NCBI RefSeq assembly: GCF_003480915.1
Contig: NZ_QUKD01000010.1
Location: 186,001 to 250,000 of the forward strand
Direction: 5' to 3'
DNA from: Parabacteroides sp. TM07-1AC
GTDB taxonomy: Bacteria > Bacteroidota > Bacteroidia > Bacteroidales > Tannerellaceae
DNA: 64,000 bases
Shown: one piece after another, positions 25,901 through 35,104 of the stretch
How positions within the stretch are numbered: position 1 is the stretch's first letter
Layout of the letters: the number at the start of each line of letters is the position of its first letter
Made by a program: the position numbers and the translations under genes
The notes under the pieces: generated by a model
Database searches by the model: none
What the model saw: the letters and a program-made list of their open reading frames with translations, nothing else
What the model was told of the DNA's origin: nothing

Positions 25901-28610
25901 AATTACCGGCTATTTTATATGTTTTCCCTTGTTGTGCATCTGTCGGCGATGAGATTTCAGTTTCCAAATTCTCCCCTTCGAATATCGTAAAGCGATCTCC
26001 CGTAAGAGAAAGATAAAATGGATCTCCGGTTAAAGCACAAGCATCGCATTTAGCAGGTACACTTGCATGGCCTATCGGTTGAGTGGAAATTCGGGCGATA
26101 TATTGTTTTTTAGGATCAAAAGACTTACCAATATTAAGAGGAAGAGAATAGATCTTATCTCCCGAAGTTTTTCCATCCGAACCAAAATCTAAATTTACCC
26201 ATTTCATATCTTCCTTACGAGTGGAAAGATAAGAGACACGACATAGTTCCGTTTGATCATCACCATCATAGTCGATTGATAGAGGGGTGTCTTTCGGATT
26301 TCCATTTGCATCACATTCATAAACAGAATAATAGATTTTTGTAAAGTATTCTACAGCCTCTTTTTCATTATCTTTATAAGTTGAACTTATATAATCTTTC
26401 AACTCCTTAGGCAGTGGATCATTTGGATTATCCCATTCAACATCCTTATTTATCCCTGTCACTTTTTCATTTTCAGTCAACCCCATTACACTCATTATAT
26501 TACTATAACTTGTCGCATATTTGACTGTTTTTAATTCCGTATCACACAAGTCACCGGCTTGGATAATTTCAACTTCCGGTTTTCTTTTAAAGATACGGAT
26601 ATCGTCAATGGCATAGTCGGCTCCATCGGTGTGGGGCTCGTTGTTTTGGACTTCCAAATAAAATTCGGTACAGCCGGCGATCTCATCTTCCGAAACGACA
26701 AATTTGTAATGGAATTGTTGCCATTTCATAAGGTTATAATTAAATTTATCTCTGGTCTCTGTATTTACATTAGAAGCATTTGAATGACCAAGCTTATTAT
26801 CTTTATAATCCGTTAATGCATCTCCTGTTGTAAACCTGTGAAGTACAACTTCTTCTTGACCTTTTACTCCTTTTAATATTATATTCAAATTAGGAACCAA
26901 CGGAAGAGGATTACCATCAGCCCATACGTCACATCCCGGGCGCGTCATATCGGCTAACCATCCGGTTACGGTCAACTCCGTATTTCCACAAATAGAACCT
27001 TCTATTGGTACGGAAACCAAAGTTCCCGGTTCATCAGTTGCATCAATATAACAAAAATAACCGTATTTTGTATCACCTGCTTCCTTGGTTACTGTATAAG
27101 TTCGATCATACAATTCTCTGTTTTCATAAATTTTACTTCCATAATTATACGCTTTTTCTATATAAGGTGTTACCCACTTATAGTATCTATTTACATCGCC
27201 AGTAGAACAAAGACCATCATGTTTAGACTTACCTTCAACATTCGCACTTCTAAACAAGCCATACATTCCAGGATATGAAGTATAACACTTTGAATTTTGG
27301 TCTAATAAGGACTTACCGTTTTTATATATAAATCCGTAACTTGTTTCAGACTGGTTGAAAGAACCCAAAGGATTATTTGACATATTATCACCTGCTTGAA
27401 TCTCATTTACAATAGAATTTTGGTCAAAATCAACAATCCCTATTTGTTTATATTTCTTAATATTCCCTCTGGGCCATCTGTCACTATCCTTATTTATCTC
27501 ATCTTCCAATATGAACTTAGCATTCTCAATCGGATGAAAATTGAAAGTGGCAATAACCCCACTCTGATGGGGAGTGTTTTCATTACAAATGGCTCGTATA
27601 TCAACCTTAAAATCATTTTTAAGCGCATCGTTTATTTCTATTTTCTGCGTCTGTTGCAAATCCAAGTCTGCCTTTCTTGTTACAAGATGAAAATCTTTAA
27701 AATCGGCATTATCATCACTATTTATTCGATATTGAAATTTTGATCCTTGGTGAACCTTCCCATCATTCCAAAAATAATTATCCGGTGTATAAGGCATAGA
27801 TAAGTTTATAGATTCTGCATCTTTCGGAAAATCGATATGATAAATTGTTTTCTCCTGAATATAAGAAGGACACTCTTCCGCTTTTTTTATTACATACTTG
27901 TATCGTTTAAGCAAGGTGGGTTCTGCATATGTTCCTTTGATGTCAGAAGAACTTGAAGGTGTCCAAGTTCCATCCTGATAAACACTTACATCACAATACA
28001 CAACATCACCATCTGCATAGTCCTCCGGCAATGTATAGACAATGGTAGAGGCGTCGATTCCCAGACCACGCTTATATTCACTCAAAATCCCGTTGGTTTG
28101 TTCCGGAATGACATTCGAATCTTTTAATCGATTCGACCAAATTAAGCCATCGGTTTCTTTGACTTTGATAAAATAATCATGTGTTATGTACAAATCTGCA
28201 TTTCCTGTATTTCCTACTGAGTTTTCATTACATATACTCAAAGATCCACCTCTATTAGCAGACATGTTTTTAGTAACAGTTACTGAGTGATGTCCTATTC
28301 TTTCTTTGACAAAATTATCCCCATTTTTCACATACCAATGAACAAACCAGTTGTAGGATTGGTCATTATTGTTCCTCGTATTTACATTCAACACTGGTAT
28401 CGACAATACACGTGGCTTAGTTGGATCAACATAAATAATCTCTTCTTTCACATGAACTTTATCATGATCTTCTGAAAACATTAGGCTAATCACCGGTCTA
28501 GTCGTCGTTTCCTGTCCCCAAGCCATCCCGACACCTCCGCCTGTGAGCAGGGCAAACGACAGGAGTAACGTTCGGAGCCATTTGTCATATATTGTTTTTT
28601 TTCGTTTCAT
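22980..28610 (-). CDS. giant cell-surface protein with T9SS type A sorting domain, candidate fimbrial tip adhesin
   Basis: 1876 residues. A signal peptide ends near residue 32 (AWGQ). The last 75 residues form a type IX secretion C-terminal domain: VTVYDISGRALRTL, LAPGIYVV and a terminal VSEKVEVK. The protein should cross the outer membrane through the T9SS and be attached to the surface. An Asp/Pro-rich spacer (about 1030-1065, KDPEDP repeats) divides an N-terminal half, which contains a jelly-roll-like segment near 540-680, from the C-terminal half. It is the last gene of an Mfa-type fimbrial operon, 12 nt after the preceding stop. Porphyromonas Mfa5 is a known T9SS-exported tip protein, so an equivalent role is plausible; I see no certain von Willebrand A domain. 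Confidence 0.8.
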   Translation of the reverse strand: MKRKKTIYDKWLRTLLLSFALLTGGGVGMAWGQETTTRPVISLMFSEDHDKVHVKEEIIYVDPTKPRVLSIPVLNVNTRNNNDQSYNWFVHWYVKNGDNFVKERIGHHSVTVTKNMSANRGGSLSICNENSVGNTGNADLYITHDYFIKVKETDGLIWSNRLKDSNVIPEQTNGILSEYKRGLGIDASTIVYTLPEDYADGDVVYCDVSVYQDGTWTPSSSSDIKGTYAEPTLLKRYKYVIKKAEECPSYIQEKTIYHIDFPKDAESINLSMPYTPDNYFWNDGKVHQGSKFQYRINSDDNADFKDFHLVTRKADLDLQQTQKIEINDALKNDFKVDIRAICNENTPHQSGVIATFNFHPIENAKFILEDEINKDSDRWPRGNIKKYKQIGIVDFDQNSIVNEIQAGDNMSNNPLGSFNQSETSYGFIYKNGKSLLDQNSKCYTSYPGMYGLFRSANVEGKSKHDGLCSTGDVNRYYKWVTPYIEKAYNYGSKIYENRELYDRTYTVTKEAGDTKYGYFCYIDATDEPGTLVSVPIEGSICGNTELTVTGWLADMTRPGCDVWADGNPLPLVPNLNIILKGVKGQEEVVLHRFTTGDALTDYKDNKLGHSNASNVNTETRDKFNYNLMKWQQFHYKFVVSEDEIAGCTEFYLEVQNNEPHTDGADYAIDDIRIFKRKPEVEIIQAGDLCDTELKTVKYATSYSNIMSVMGLTENEKVTGINKDVEWDNPNDPLPKELKDYISSTYKDNEKEAVEYFTKIYYSVYECDANGNPKDTPLSIDYDGDDQTELCRVSYLSTRKEDMKWVNLDFGSDGKTSGDKIYSLPLNIGKSFDPKKQYIARISTQPIGHASVPAKCDACALTGDPFYLSLTGDRFTIFEGENLETEISSPTDAQQGKTYKIAGNFRYLNDGTWTTLENAKFDWFIGDVVEFNTATVEVQGNSYTYAEALKLHSTDTDQKEAIKTALNALLYDKDNNTNGKFVLNAASFEYKMANKYQTIIGLPQAQQDDHSNEINNNLYCPDPVVIQLGPNPPTIDPGDPDVPDPKDPEDPKDPEDPDPKDPDNPDQPQPDEWGDKHVRSVRVMLTQIKDMQASAGTLRIPIHFRKSADGEKFVKDDSNANIKVLKTSDTKYSNDKPVATLVKLDDDATTAAWGTNYFTIKFTQEAVNNFKEGFWYMVNIPYAVKDNSENKVTYTGSMQLTLKIVPEYVTWVGSESGMHNWNNDGLMHWRRSNDAELYTTSVASANGTHNEAYTPMRFTKVTVVGNKDGKAYSAYPYLYELKKNTGSQEKDPKNVLLNMDVPTNLTTENIGAATKNIEYDLLADPDYERELFGCVTNPDIPKDGSENHSYACVRFYGNTCDEIYIKPESEILHTEYLTYNKAHVDYEMAPNRWYMLASPLKGVVSGDMYLPTETSNVGKYARQETPAFGEINYDNTNYTRWQPAVYMRGWDKASAIVVRPGIGSNNQVDYGIKGSWSNLYNDVDVPFTPGTGFSIGTKANEATLDNANKVLFRLPKADDKYTYYGSTTGSGDEKTLTNRVGNGRFHISPDEKGQKAVTSCSASSTGGMFGNPFMSHLNMEEFFKKTTSTEKVYYIMGKSATETVLFGDNYTLSTSTDGYNGQYVAPLQSFIVKDLASATFTTDMIAKAPTTGKFGLRSATVAPTEEPLPQLRITATRDGIRNTAVVAGLATASDSYVEGEDAALLINEEVAAPQVYTLAGNQMVAINVTPDLAEIPVGIHGKDATPVELSFKLSGAMKNVKLVDKQTGKRYDVTDGLTLTVPGNTYGRYFLNGSIATSNEIIAQGHIIFYNSAPGRIDVSSVDALSEVTVYDISGRALRTLRNLNTPTVSVDHLAPGIYVVRGESGSQVVSEKVEVK

Positions 28611-28622
28611 CGTATTCTGAAT

Positions 28623-30005
28623 TTAGTTTTTATCTGTTGTCAGTTCAAATAGATCCGCAAATCGTAACTGGATTTGGAAAGTGGCTAAAACACTGTCGTC
28701 TTTCTTTGCAATCAATTCGAAGGTCGCGCTTTGATCCTTAGTGGCTGCACCGACCATGCGACCGCCTGTTATTTGATAACGTGATGCACCATCCATTGTG
28801 GCTTGCTCGATTTTATTAGGAGCTTCTGCCAACAAATCTCCCTTATCTACCTTTCCGATTCTCCAAGTTACCTGGTCAGAAAGATCTACATCTCCGTTTT
28901 CCTCCTGCGAAACTAACTTTTCGATTATAATAGTAAACGGACCACCGCCATATACAGTGCAAACCAAATCGGTTATACCTTTGCTTGTTACCGAAGATTC
29001 TGGATACCCGCCGATCGGAGGATTTTCATTACTTACGGCTAAAAGCGTCAATTTATAAGGCGTGAACTCGATACTCAGGTTCCAAAAATGGTTGCGGGGG
29101 ATCTGGCGAAGAGCGGTGTACTTTGTTCCTTGATGGGGGTTATCACCTGTTAAATGTTTGTCACTACTCGTTTCCAACTCCACCTCAAAACCGTCGGTAG
29201 CTTCCGATTCGTTCACGTAATACCAATCGGAGTCTATGGATTCGCTTACTGCAAGTTGCTTGTTATCTTCGAAAGGCTTGTCAATCGAATAACCGCCTCC
29301 CGTCAGAGCCAAATACTTATCCGCTTCAAAAAGATTTCCTGCCGTGTTGAACTTGCCTAAAGTTAACTTTGTAACAGTAATCGTATGGCTCGTTCTGTTG
29401 AGCATCTTGACTTTCAAACGACTTATTAAACGAACCAAACAAATCGGTTTCCCCCCTTTTGCCGGAATCCACTCTTCCTGCACGCTCATGGGGAGGAATT
29501 TTGATGTCTTAGAAATGTCATTAACACCGGATTCCCAAGAAACGGATACGGGAAGCGACGGCATATCTTGTCCTTCCGGTATATTTACAACATTTTCCAA
29601 CGGATTGTCTTTTATCGACTCCCAGTTGGCAAACGCATAAATCTTCTTCGGACCACCGGTAATCTCGAAAGAGCCGGACTTCCAGCTTGTCAATTCGCCT
29701 TTTTTCGCTTCCTCGTCACCAGTCAAATCCGGTTGGAATTTCTTTTCTATCTTACCGGAAGCATTGACGATAAACACGACCAAAGAGTTGATCTGTTCAC
29801 CGGGCAACGCATTTGCATCTGCGGCTTTCGTCTGCAACGACTTCGAAGTCTCAGAGATACCCACCTGCAAATCCACCTCCAGCATGTCAGGAAGGTCGGG
29901 GTCGCCCCCCGCACCCCGTTCGCCGCTCACGCAACCGAACGCGATGAGGGCAAACAGGCTGGCAAGCAGTGGCAAGCTCTTGTATTGGTTCAATCTGTTT
30001 TTCAT
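28623..30005 (-). CDS. FimA/Mfa-type fimbrial lipoprotein
   Basis: 460 residues with a lipoprotein signal (FGCVS, Cys25). The N-terminal half has the FimA fimbrillin pattern: LPGEQINSLVVFIVNASGKIE, a KKIYAFANWESI strand and a later LVRLISRLKVKM strand. The C-terminal part carries an extra beta domain with GGPFTI and STFEL-like strands. Such proteins are accessory or tip-proximal subunits that polymerise by donor strand exchange after lipoprotein export and proteolytic trimming. Its ATG overlaps the stop of the anchor gene by 4 nt (ATGA), so the two are translationally coupled. Confidence 0.8.
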   Translation of the reverse strand: MKNRLNQYKSLPLLASLFALIAFGCVSGERGAGGDPDLPDMLEVDLQVGISETSKSLQTKAADANALPGEQINSLVVFIVNASGKIEKKFQPDLTGDEEAKKGELTSWKSGSFEITGGPKKIYAFANWESIKDNPLENVVNIPEGQDMPSLPVSVSWESGVNDISKTSKFLPMSVQEEWIPAKGGKPICLVRLISRLKVKMLNRTSHTITVTKLTLGKFNTAGNLFEADKYLALTGGGYSIDKPFEDNKQLAVSESIDSDWYYVNESEATDGFEVELETSSDKHLTGDNPHQGTKYTALRQIPRNHFWNLSIEFTPYKLTLLAVSNENPPIGGYPESSVTSKGITDLVCTVYGGGPFTIIIEKLVSQEENGDVDLSDQVTWRIGKVDKGDLLAEAPNKIEQATMDGASRYQITGGRMVGAATKDQSATFELIAKKDDSVLATFQIQLRFADLFELTTDKN

Positions 30006-31024
30006 AATCCCATCTCCTCATTACCAAGTGTCACGTCTTCGAGACGGACGATCCAGTCGTCCACTACTACATAGAGGCAATGAGCCCGTCCGCCGGCGAT
30101 ATCCACGTATGCGGTGAGCACATATTCGTCCTGACGATCCAGATATTCCTGTCCGTCCAGTTTGTGCGAAGCGATCTGCGTCAGCTTCAACAGACCTGCC
30201 AGATCGACATTGATAAACGGCGTCTTTTCGCTTGCATAACGGACACTCAGCGTACCGGTCGCATTGTCGATCAGGCGTAAGGTGTTCAGCTCGGTGCAGA
30301 CGGCATCGTAGGCAACGGTTGCATTATCAGCCGACTTGACCGTTTCTACCTGTTGCAGGTAGGGCAGCCAGGTGATGCGTGTATCGGATTGCGGTTCGTT
30401 GTGCGCATCGAGGTCGCCGTTGGTAGTGGTGACTACAAAGTCGAAGGCGTCTTTCGACAGCTCCGTACCCCGGTTGGCATCCACCAAGATGAAACGGATT
30501 TTGTTGGTGTTTTTCACGAGCGGAAACTCGGTGTCGGTCGCGCCGCCCGCCGGGATCGTATAGTCCAGCTCACCCTGGAAGAGTCCCGACAACTCGCGGT
30601 CCACACGGTTCTCCGCCGCCTTCACCGCCATACGGAAGTCTTCGATCGTAGAGCCTGCGGCGGGTTCCATCCAGGTATAATCCGTATCGTTCAGCCCCGC
30701 CCAAGCCAACAGGTGGTAATCACCCGGAGCCAGTTCGCTGAGGTCTACTTCGTTCTTTTTCAGTTCCTCGCCCTCGATCAGACGGGAAGAGAGGAACGCC
30801 CCCTTGTCGTCGTAGATGTAGAGGCGGACGTTCTTTTCGCGCTCCTGGTTCACCATTTCGTAGGCAAACGCATCGGCGTGTTTGATGTTATGCCGGTAGA
30901 CGAAACGGAGCGTGTGCCGGCAAAGAGGCAGTTCGTCATGGATATAATCGCATGAAGCCAGTCCGGCGAGGCAAAACACCGCCAGCACCGGGAATAAAAG
31001 ATATAGTATTTTATGGTAATTCAT
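30002..31024 (-). CDS. FimB/Mfa2 family fimbrial anchor lipoprotein
   Basis: 340 residues from the ATG at 31024, which gives a proper lipoprotein signal (LASC, Cys25); the longer frame would overlap the upstream gene. CRHTLRFVYRHNIKHADAF and VRLYIYDDKGAFL are characteristic of the Mfa2/FimB family, which caps and anchors the fimbrial shaft in the outer membrane and limits its length. It follows the Mfa1-like fimbrillin by 19 nt and overlaps the next fimbrial gene by 4 nt. Confidence 0.88.
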   Translation of the reverse strand: MNYHKILYLLFPVLAVFCLAGLASCDYIHDELPLCRHTLRFVYRHNIKHADAFAYEMVNQEREKNVRLYIYDDKGAFLSSRLIEGEELKKNEVDLSELAPGDYHLLAWAGLNDTDYTWMEPAAGSTIEDFRMAVKAAENRVDRELSGLFQGELDYTIPAGGATDTEFPLVKNTNKIRFILVDANRGTELSKDAFDFVVTTTNGDLDAHNEPQSDTRITWLPYLQQVETVKSADNATVAYDAVCTELNTLRLIDNATGTLSVRYASEKTPFINVDLAGLLKLTQIASHKLDGQEYLDRQDEYVLTAYVDIAGGRAHCLYVVVDDWIVRLEDVTLGNEEMGL

Positions 31025-31043
31025 TGTTCTCCAATTTTGCACG

Positions 31044-32954
31044 TTAAAAATAAATCGTCTCGTCCTGAAGCGGTCCCCAAGGCTTGACAATCACTTCGAT
31101 TTCGATTTTTTCCGGTTCATCGGGTTTGTTCGGTTCATCTGGATTGTCGGGATCTTCGGGGTCTTTCGGATCATCCGGGTTATCCGGATTTATCGGGTCC
31201 TTAGGTTCGGGATCGAACGGCGGTTCGTAGGGAATATCGTCTCCCAGGCCGTAGAAGTCACGGATGCGCAACTTGTAGACGTTGTTGCGCACAATGGCAT
31301 ACTCCATGATGCCCTTCGACGGAGCATTGTTGTTAGAATGGCGAATCCAGTGTGTGTAGAAACAAACACCGTCCACATAGGTATGCAGACCATAGCGTGC
31401 CAACAGACGACGCGTGTCTTTACCGCCCTGATTGACCTGCGGCGTGCCATCCGTGCGTGAGGCATATCCGAACGTCGTATACATATATTCCTTCCACGCC
31501 AATGCCGAAACTTCGGCAGCAGTCAGAGCAGCTGAAGAATCCTTGTCTTTCAACTGCCTTGAAAGGAAACGGCGGTATCCGGTCGGGTCGCCCTCCTTCA
31601 AGCTCGATGCCAGCGAACGCACGTCGCCCCAGGTCTTGCCCGTGAAGTCGTAGGTAGAGACGTCCAGTGCCCCTTCAGTGAAAGCCAGCATCGCTGCTTC
31701 GGGCGAACCGTAAATTACGCCTTTGAAAGCAAAGAAGGTAAACGGCGAACCGTCCAATCCTTTGCGATAGTCGGTCGTTCCGGTAGCGGGATCATAGAAG
31801 AGACACCTTCCGGGTCCGTATAATGTCCTGAACACCACGCCTGTGCAATAGTAAGGCGACTGGTCGGCACGCGCTACCGTATTTTCTTTCGTGTAGCCCA
31901 CGCAGTACCATTCGCCCACGCGGTCACCCATACCGTTGGTGAAACGCCAGTTACCTGCCGAAGTACCGAAACTCATAAAGTAGTTTTCATAGAGTGCTTC
32001 GACCGGTTTGCCGTCCGAAGCGGGACGCTCCGGCCAGTTAGGGTTGAACATCTCGCTGTTCACATTCGCCATCGTCTTGTAGCGGCTCCACGGGTCGAGC
32101 ACGTAGTTAGTCTGGTGGTCGCCCCATTCAGGCAACTCCAAGCCTAAAAACTCAACTGCGCTTGCCGGTCCGAACGCATCGTTGGCCACCGCTCCGACCA
32201 CTCGTTTGACCATGAATGAACCTGCATCCAGCTTGTTGACGATCATGGCACCGGTAATCGACACGCGGGCTGCTCCCGCCGTCTTGTCCATCACATCGAA
32301 ATAGTCATGTACCGGCAGGTAGTCGATGCGTGCCGCATGGCGTTCGACCTCGACCGTTGCGAAAGCGGGGTTATCGATCGTGTTGTCGCCACAGATATAC
32401 ACCTTCTCGTCCAGGTGGCCGTCCGAAGCCATCACGAAATGTGAATACTCGCCGTTTCTTTCCATCCACGCACGCTTTTGCAGGAAGTCACGTACTTCTC
32501 CGAGCGTCAAGTCTTTGAGCTGCGGGCGGATATTGCCGGTGTTGGTAATAACCAGCAGGTCGTACCATCCGGCGGGCAATCCCACCAACACCGGTTCGGT
32601 GCGGTTGTCGCCCTGCATAGCGTCGCGGTCGAGATAGATAATCTTGTCTATCGGGGTCAAGGCAGGCGAGTTCACCCCGTCTGTCCCTTGGTAGAAGAGC
32701 AACATCAGGTCGTCGATGCGCGTCTCGTAGTCCTGCCCCGGCTCGTAGCCGTCGCCGTTCTCGCCTCCTGTAGGATTCGAGCGGGTGAGCGGTGCCTTGG
32801 CATCCGGACAACGGAGCGTCAGTCGGAGATAGTTCTCCTCCACCGGCTTGTCGCCGTCGTCGTCCCGTTCCGTCCGGTACTCATCCGAACATGCGGCAGA
32901 CAAAAAACAGCCCGCAGCACAGGCATATACTAATAATTTATGTGTAATATTCAT
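31044..32954 (-). CDS. Mfa1-like major fimbrillin
   Basis: 636 residues, a lipoprotein precursor (SAACS, Cys22). DDLMLLFYQG, WYDLLVITNTGN and VEVERHAARIDYL match the Mfa1 N-terminal domain, and an Arg in the TRSNP region could be the maturation cleavage site. A C-terminal Asp/Pro spacer with KDPEDPDNPD is followed by a short beta strand ending VKPWGPLQDETIYF, consistent with the conserved strand that inserts into the neighbouring subunit. This should be the shaft subunit of a type V pilus. It is followed by the anchor gene, as in mfa operons. Confidence 0.85.
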   Translation of the reverse strand: MNITHKLLVYACAAGCFLSAACSDEYRTERDDDGDKPVEENYLRLTLRCPDAKAPLTRSNPTGGENGDGYEPGQDYETRIDDLMLLFYQGTDGVNSPALTPIDKIIYLDRDAMQGDNRTEPVLVGLPAGWYDLLVITNTGNIRPQLKDLTLGEVRDFLQKRAWMERNGEYSHFVMASDGHLDEKVYICGDNTIDNPAFATVEVERHAARIDYLPVHDYFDVMDKTAGAARVSITGAMIVNKLDAGSFMVKRVVGAVANDAFGPASAVEFLGLELPEWGDHQTNYVLDPWSRYKTMANVNSEMFNPNWPERPASDGKPVEALYENYFMSFGTSAGNWRFTNGMGDRVGEWYCVGYTKENTVARADQSPYYCTGVVFRTLYGPGRCLFYDPATGTTDYRKGLDGSPFTFFAFKGVIYGSPEAAMLAFTEGALDVSTYDFTGKTWGDVRSLASSLKEGDPTGYRRFLSRQLKDKDSSAALTAAEVSALAWKEYMYTTFGYASRTDGTPQVNQGGKDTRRLLARYGLHTYVDGVCFYTHWIRHSNNNAPSKGIMEYAIVRNNVYKLRIRDFYGLGDDIPYEPPFDPEPKDPINPDNPDDPKDPEDPDNPDEPNKPDEPEKIEIEVIVKPWGPLQDETIYF

Positions 32955-32978
32955 ACGCTATCGTTTTTTGAAAATATC

Positions 32979-34409
32979 TCATTCTTCGCGCTTCGCCTTG
33001 ATCTGTTCGAGGTTCGCACGGGCGGCTTCGCCTGCTACCGAGCTGTTTTCCAATCCTTTCAGGATCGCTTCCGCACCGTCGAGATCGCCACGCAGCATCC
33101 GGACGGAGGCAAGTGCCAACTGTTTCTCGTCGCCTTCGACAGCTTTCGCAAGGTAGCTTTCCGCACGGTCGAGCTGGCCTGTCCGAATGGCGATGTTGGC
33201 GGCATTCAAATTAGACACCGGGTCGTCGGGGAACATGCGGACCGCGATTTCGAACACTTCGTTATACTTCTCGCTGCCGGCTTCGAAAAGCTGCGCCACC
33301 ATGAACATTTCGTTCAAGCTGAGCTTCTTCGGGTCGGTGTAGATGAGCGACTTCGCCTCTTCGGCTGTGAAGTTGCGGATGTTGTATTTCACCACGTAAT
33401 CCGAGTGGCGCAAGGCGGGATAGATGTCGCGCAACAGGATCTTGTAAGAGGTTCCGCCGTTCAGCGTCTTTAGCTTCCATTCCTTTTTGTCTAAGTCGCG
33501 CGGTTCCGGGTTGCGGATGATGGCGAGCAGTTCCGCCTTGTCGGGCAAGTTCATCTCTTCCAGCCGCTTTTCCAACCCTTCCCAGTCTTCCGGCTCGAAG
33601 TCGACGCTGAAGGTAGCATGTTCGAAGCGGTAAAGGCTCTTCACATAGTCGCACAAAGCCTTGGCACGGTTTTCTGCCAGATAGGTGTTGTTGGCGTAAG
33701 TTCCTTCGGGAGAGGCGAAACCTTTGATCCACACCTCCGTGATAGTGGCGTAAGGATCGTCCTTCACCGACTCGATCGTGGCACGGATGGCGGCCAGTTC
33801 GCGCGGGTTGTTGCGATAGTCGGGATAGATGGTAATCTTATTAACCGGGAAGTCAAGGAACGCCTTGCCTTCGATCGAACGCGCCTTGACTGCTTCGGCT
33901 TCGGGCGTACGGTAGGCAAGCAGCGGTTTCAATACCACCGGCTCTGCCATGTTAATCGGAAAAAGCGGTGAGCGGTCGTTCTGCAATGCCTCCCAACCGC
34001 AACCACATTCGTCGATGACGAGGGCGACTTCCGACTTCTTCATCCACGGTGCCATCGGTGTGCGGGTGGTGTATTCGAAGGTCTGTGGCTTGCCATTCTC
34101 GCGGAGCAGTTCGTATTCATCGTGTGTCGTATAGGTGCGCTCTGTCCGTTCATATAATATATGTCGGTCGCGTCCGCTCAGGATGACCGGTGTCAGGGGA
34201 CGGATGCTGTCTCCTGCCGATATGACCGGTGTGCAAACCAGGCTACGGTCTGAAGGGACTTTGATTTCTCCGAAGTCGAGCGTCATGCCGATCAGCAGGG
34301 TACCGTCCGACTTCTCCACAATCTTATCTTTTACTTTAATCTCTTGTGCCTGCAAGGTGGCTACCGCCAGCAGACTTGCCACAATCCATGTATGCTTGTT
34401 CATTTTCAT
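32979..34409 (-). CDS. DUF3868/OmpA-like periplasmic protein of the fimbrial operon
   Basis: 476 residues with a signal peptide ending near LQAQ (an ATG two codons later is equally possible). The N-terminal part fits DUF3868. The middle (about 190-290) is OmpA-like: FASPEGTYANNTYLAENRAKAL is the peptidoglycan-binding helix region, although it lacks a clear C-terminal partner. The end holds TPR-like helices (about 370-470). Proteins of this layout occur beside DUF3575 and Mfa1 genes in Bacteroidales fimbrial loci and are thought to assist assembly at the envelope. It starts 13 nt after the DUF3575 gene. Confidence 0.75.
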   Translation of the reverse strand: MKMNKHTWIVASLLAVATLQAQEIKVKDKIVEKSDGTLLIGMTLDFGEIKVPSDRSLVCTPVISAGDSIRPLTPVILSGRDRHILYERTERTYTTHDEYELLRENGKPQTFEYTTRTPMAPWMKKSEVALVIDECGCGWEALQNDRSPLFPINMAEPVVLKPLLAYRTPEAEAVKARSIEGKAFLDFPVNKITIYPDYRNNPRELAAIRATIESVKDDPYATITEVWIKGFASPEGTYANNTYLAENRAKALCDYVKSLYRFEHATFSVDFEPEDWEGLEKRLEEMNLPDKAELLAIIRNPEPRDLDKKEWKLKTLNGGTSYKILLRDIYPALRHSDYVVKYNIRNFTAEEAKSLIYTDPKKLSLNEMFMVAQLFEAGSEKYNEVFEIAVRMFPDDPVSNLNAANIAIRTGQLDRAESYLAKAVEGDEKQLALASVRMLRGDLDGAEAILKGLENSSVAGEAARANLEQIKAKREE

Positions 34410-34422
34410 AAGGCAGCGATGT

Positions 34423-35019
34423 TTAGAATTGATAAATCAGGTTGATAGCGGCCTGCGTGGGACCGAAATAATGTTTCTTCACGTACTCTTGGCGGCGTCC
34501 GCAGTTAGTACAGGGGTACTTCTCCGATTCGAGGTAGAGGTAACCCACACCGACAGTAGCTTCTAAGTTCCAGTGTTTGGAGAGCAGCCAGGAATATCCG
34601 TAGCTGACGCCCACGCCTGCGCCCCACCCCTGGTGGCGTTCGTTTTCGGTACCGAGCAGTTTGATGTCCGATACATTATATAATATGTACGGGACATGCA
34701 ACCCGATGAAATGTTTATAAAAGGTTTCACAGAACCAATAGCGCATCTCCGGATGGAGTCGCCAATGTTTGAGAGATTTGCCATAGCTCCCGTCGTCCTT
34801 CTTTCCGTCGAACGGATTGAGGCCGGTCTCTATGTCCAGACTCCAGTGACGTGCCAGGCGGAACTCCGCGCCGGCATTAAAAGTTACCATTGCTCCCCAA
34901 TATGGAATATTGGTCTTGATCCCGACGGTCGAACCTTTTTCTCCGGTCAACCTGTCCTGTGCGTAGAACGACAGAGGGATCACAAACAGGAACATCATCA
35001 AGATAAGTTTTCTCATCAT
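34423..35019 (-). CDS. DUF3575 outer membrane beta-barrel protein
   Basis: 198 residues with a signal peptide ending in FYAQ. KTNIPYWGAMVTFNAGAEF, a run of amphipathic strands and the terminal aromatic residue (LIYQF) indicate a small outer membrane beta-barrel. CTNCGRRQEY near the end is a Cys pair in a loop. DUF3575 genes usually lead Bacteroidales fimbrial operons with DUF3868 and Mfa1, as here. It is the first gene of the operon, and the presumed invertible promoter lies directly upstream. Confidence 0.8.
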   Translation of the reverse strand: MMRKLILMMFLFVIPLSFYAQDRLTGEKGSTVGIKTNIPYWGAMVTFNAGAEFRLARHWSLDIETGLNPFDGKKDDGSYGKSLKHWRLHPEMRYWFCETFYKHFIGLHVPYILYNVSDIKLLGTENERHQGWGAGVGVSYGYSWLLSKHWNLEATVGVGYLYLESEKYPCTNCGRRQEYVKKHYFGPTQAAINLIYQF

Positions 35020-35104
35020 ACTAGTTATGTTTTATTATAGTTATTTTATTCGCTGATTCAAAAATCGCGGAGTAAAGGTTCTAATACCAGGTAAACTCAC
35101 CATG

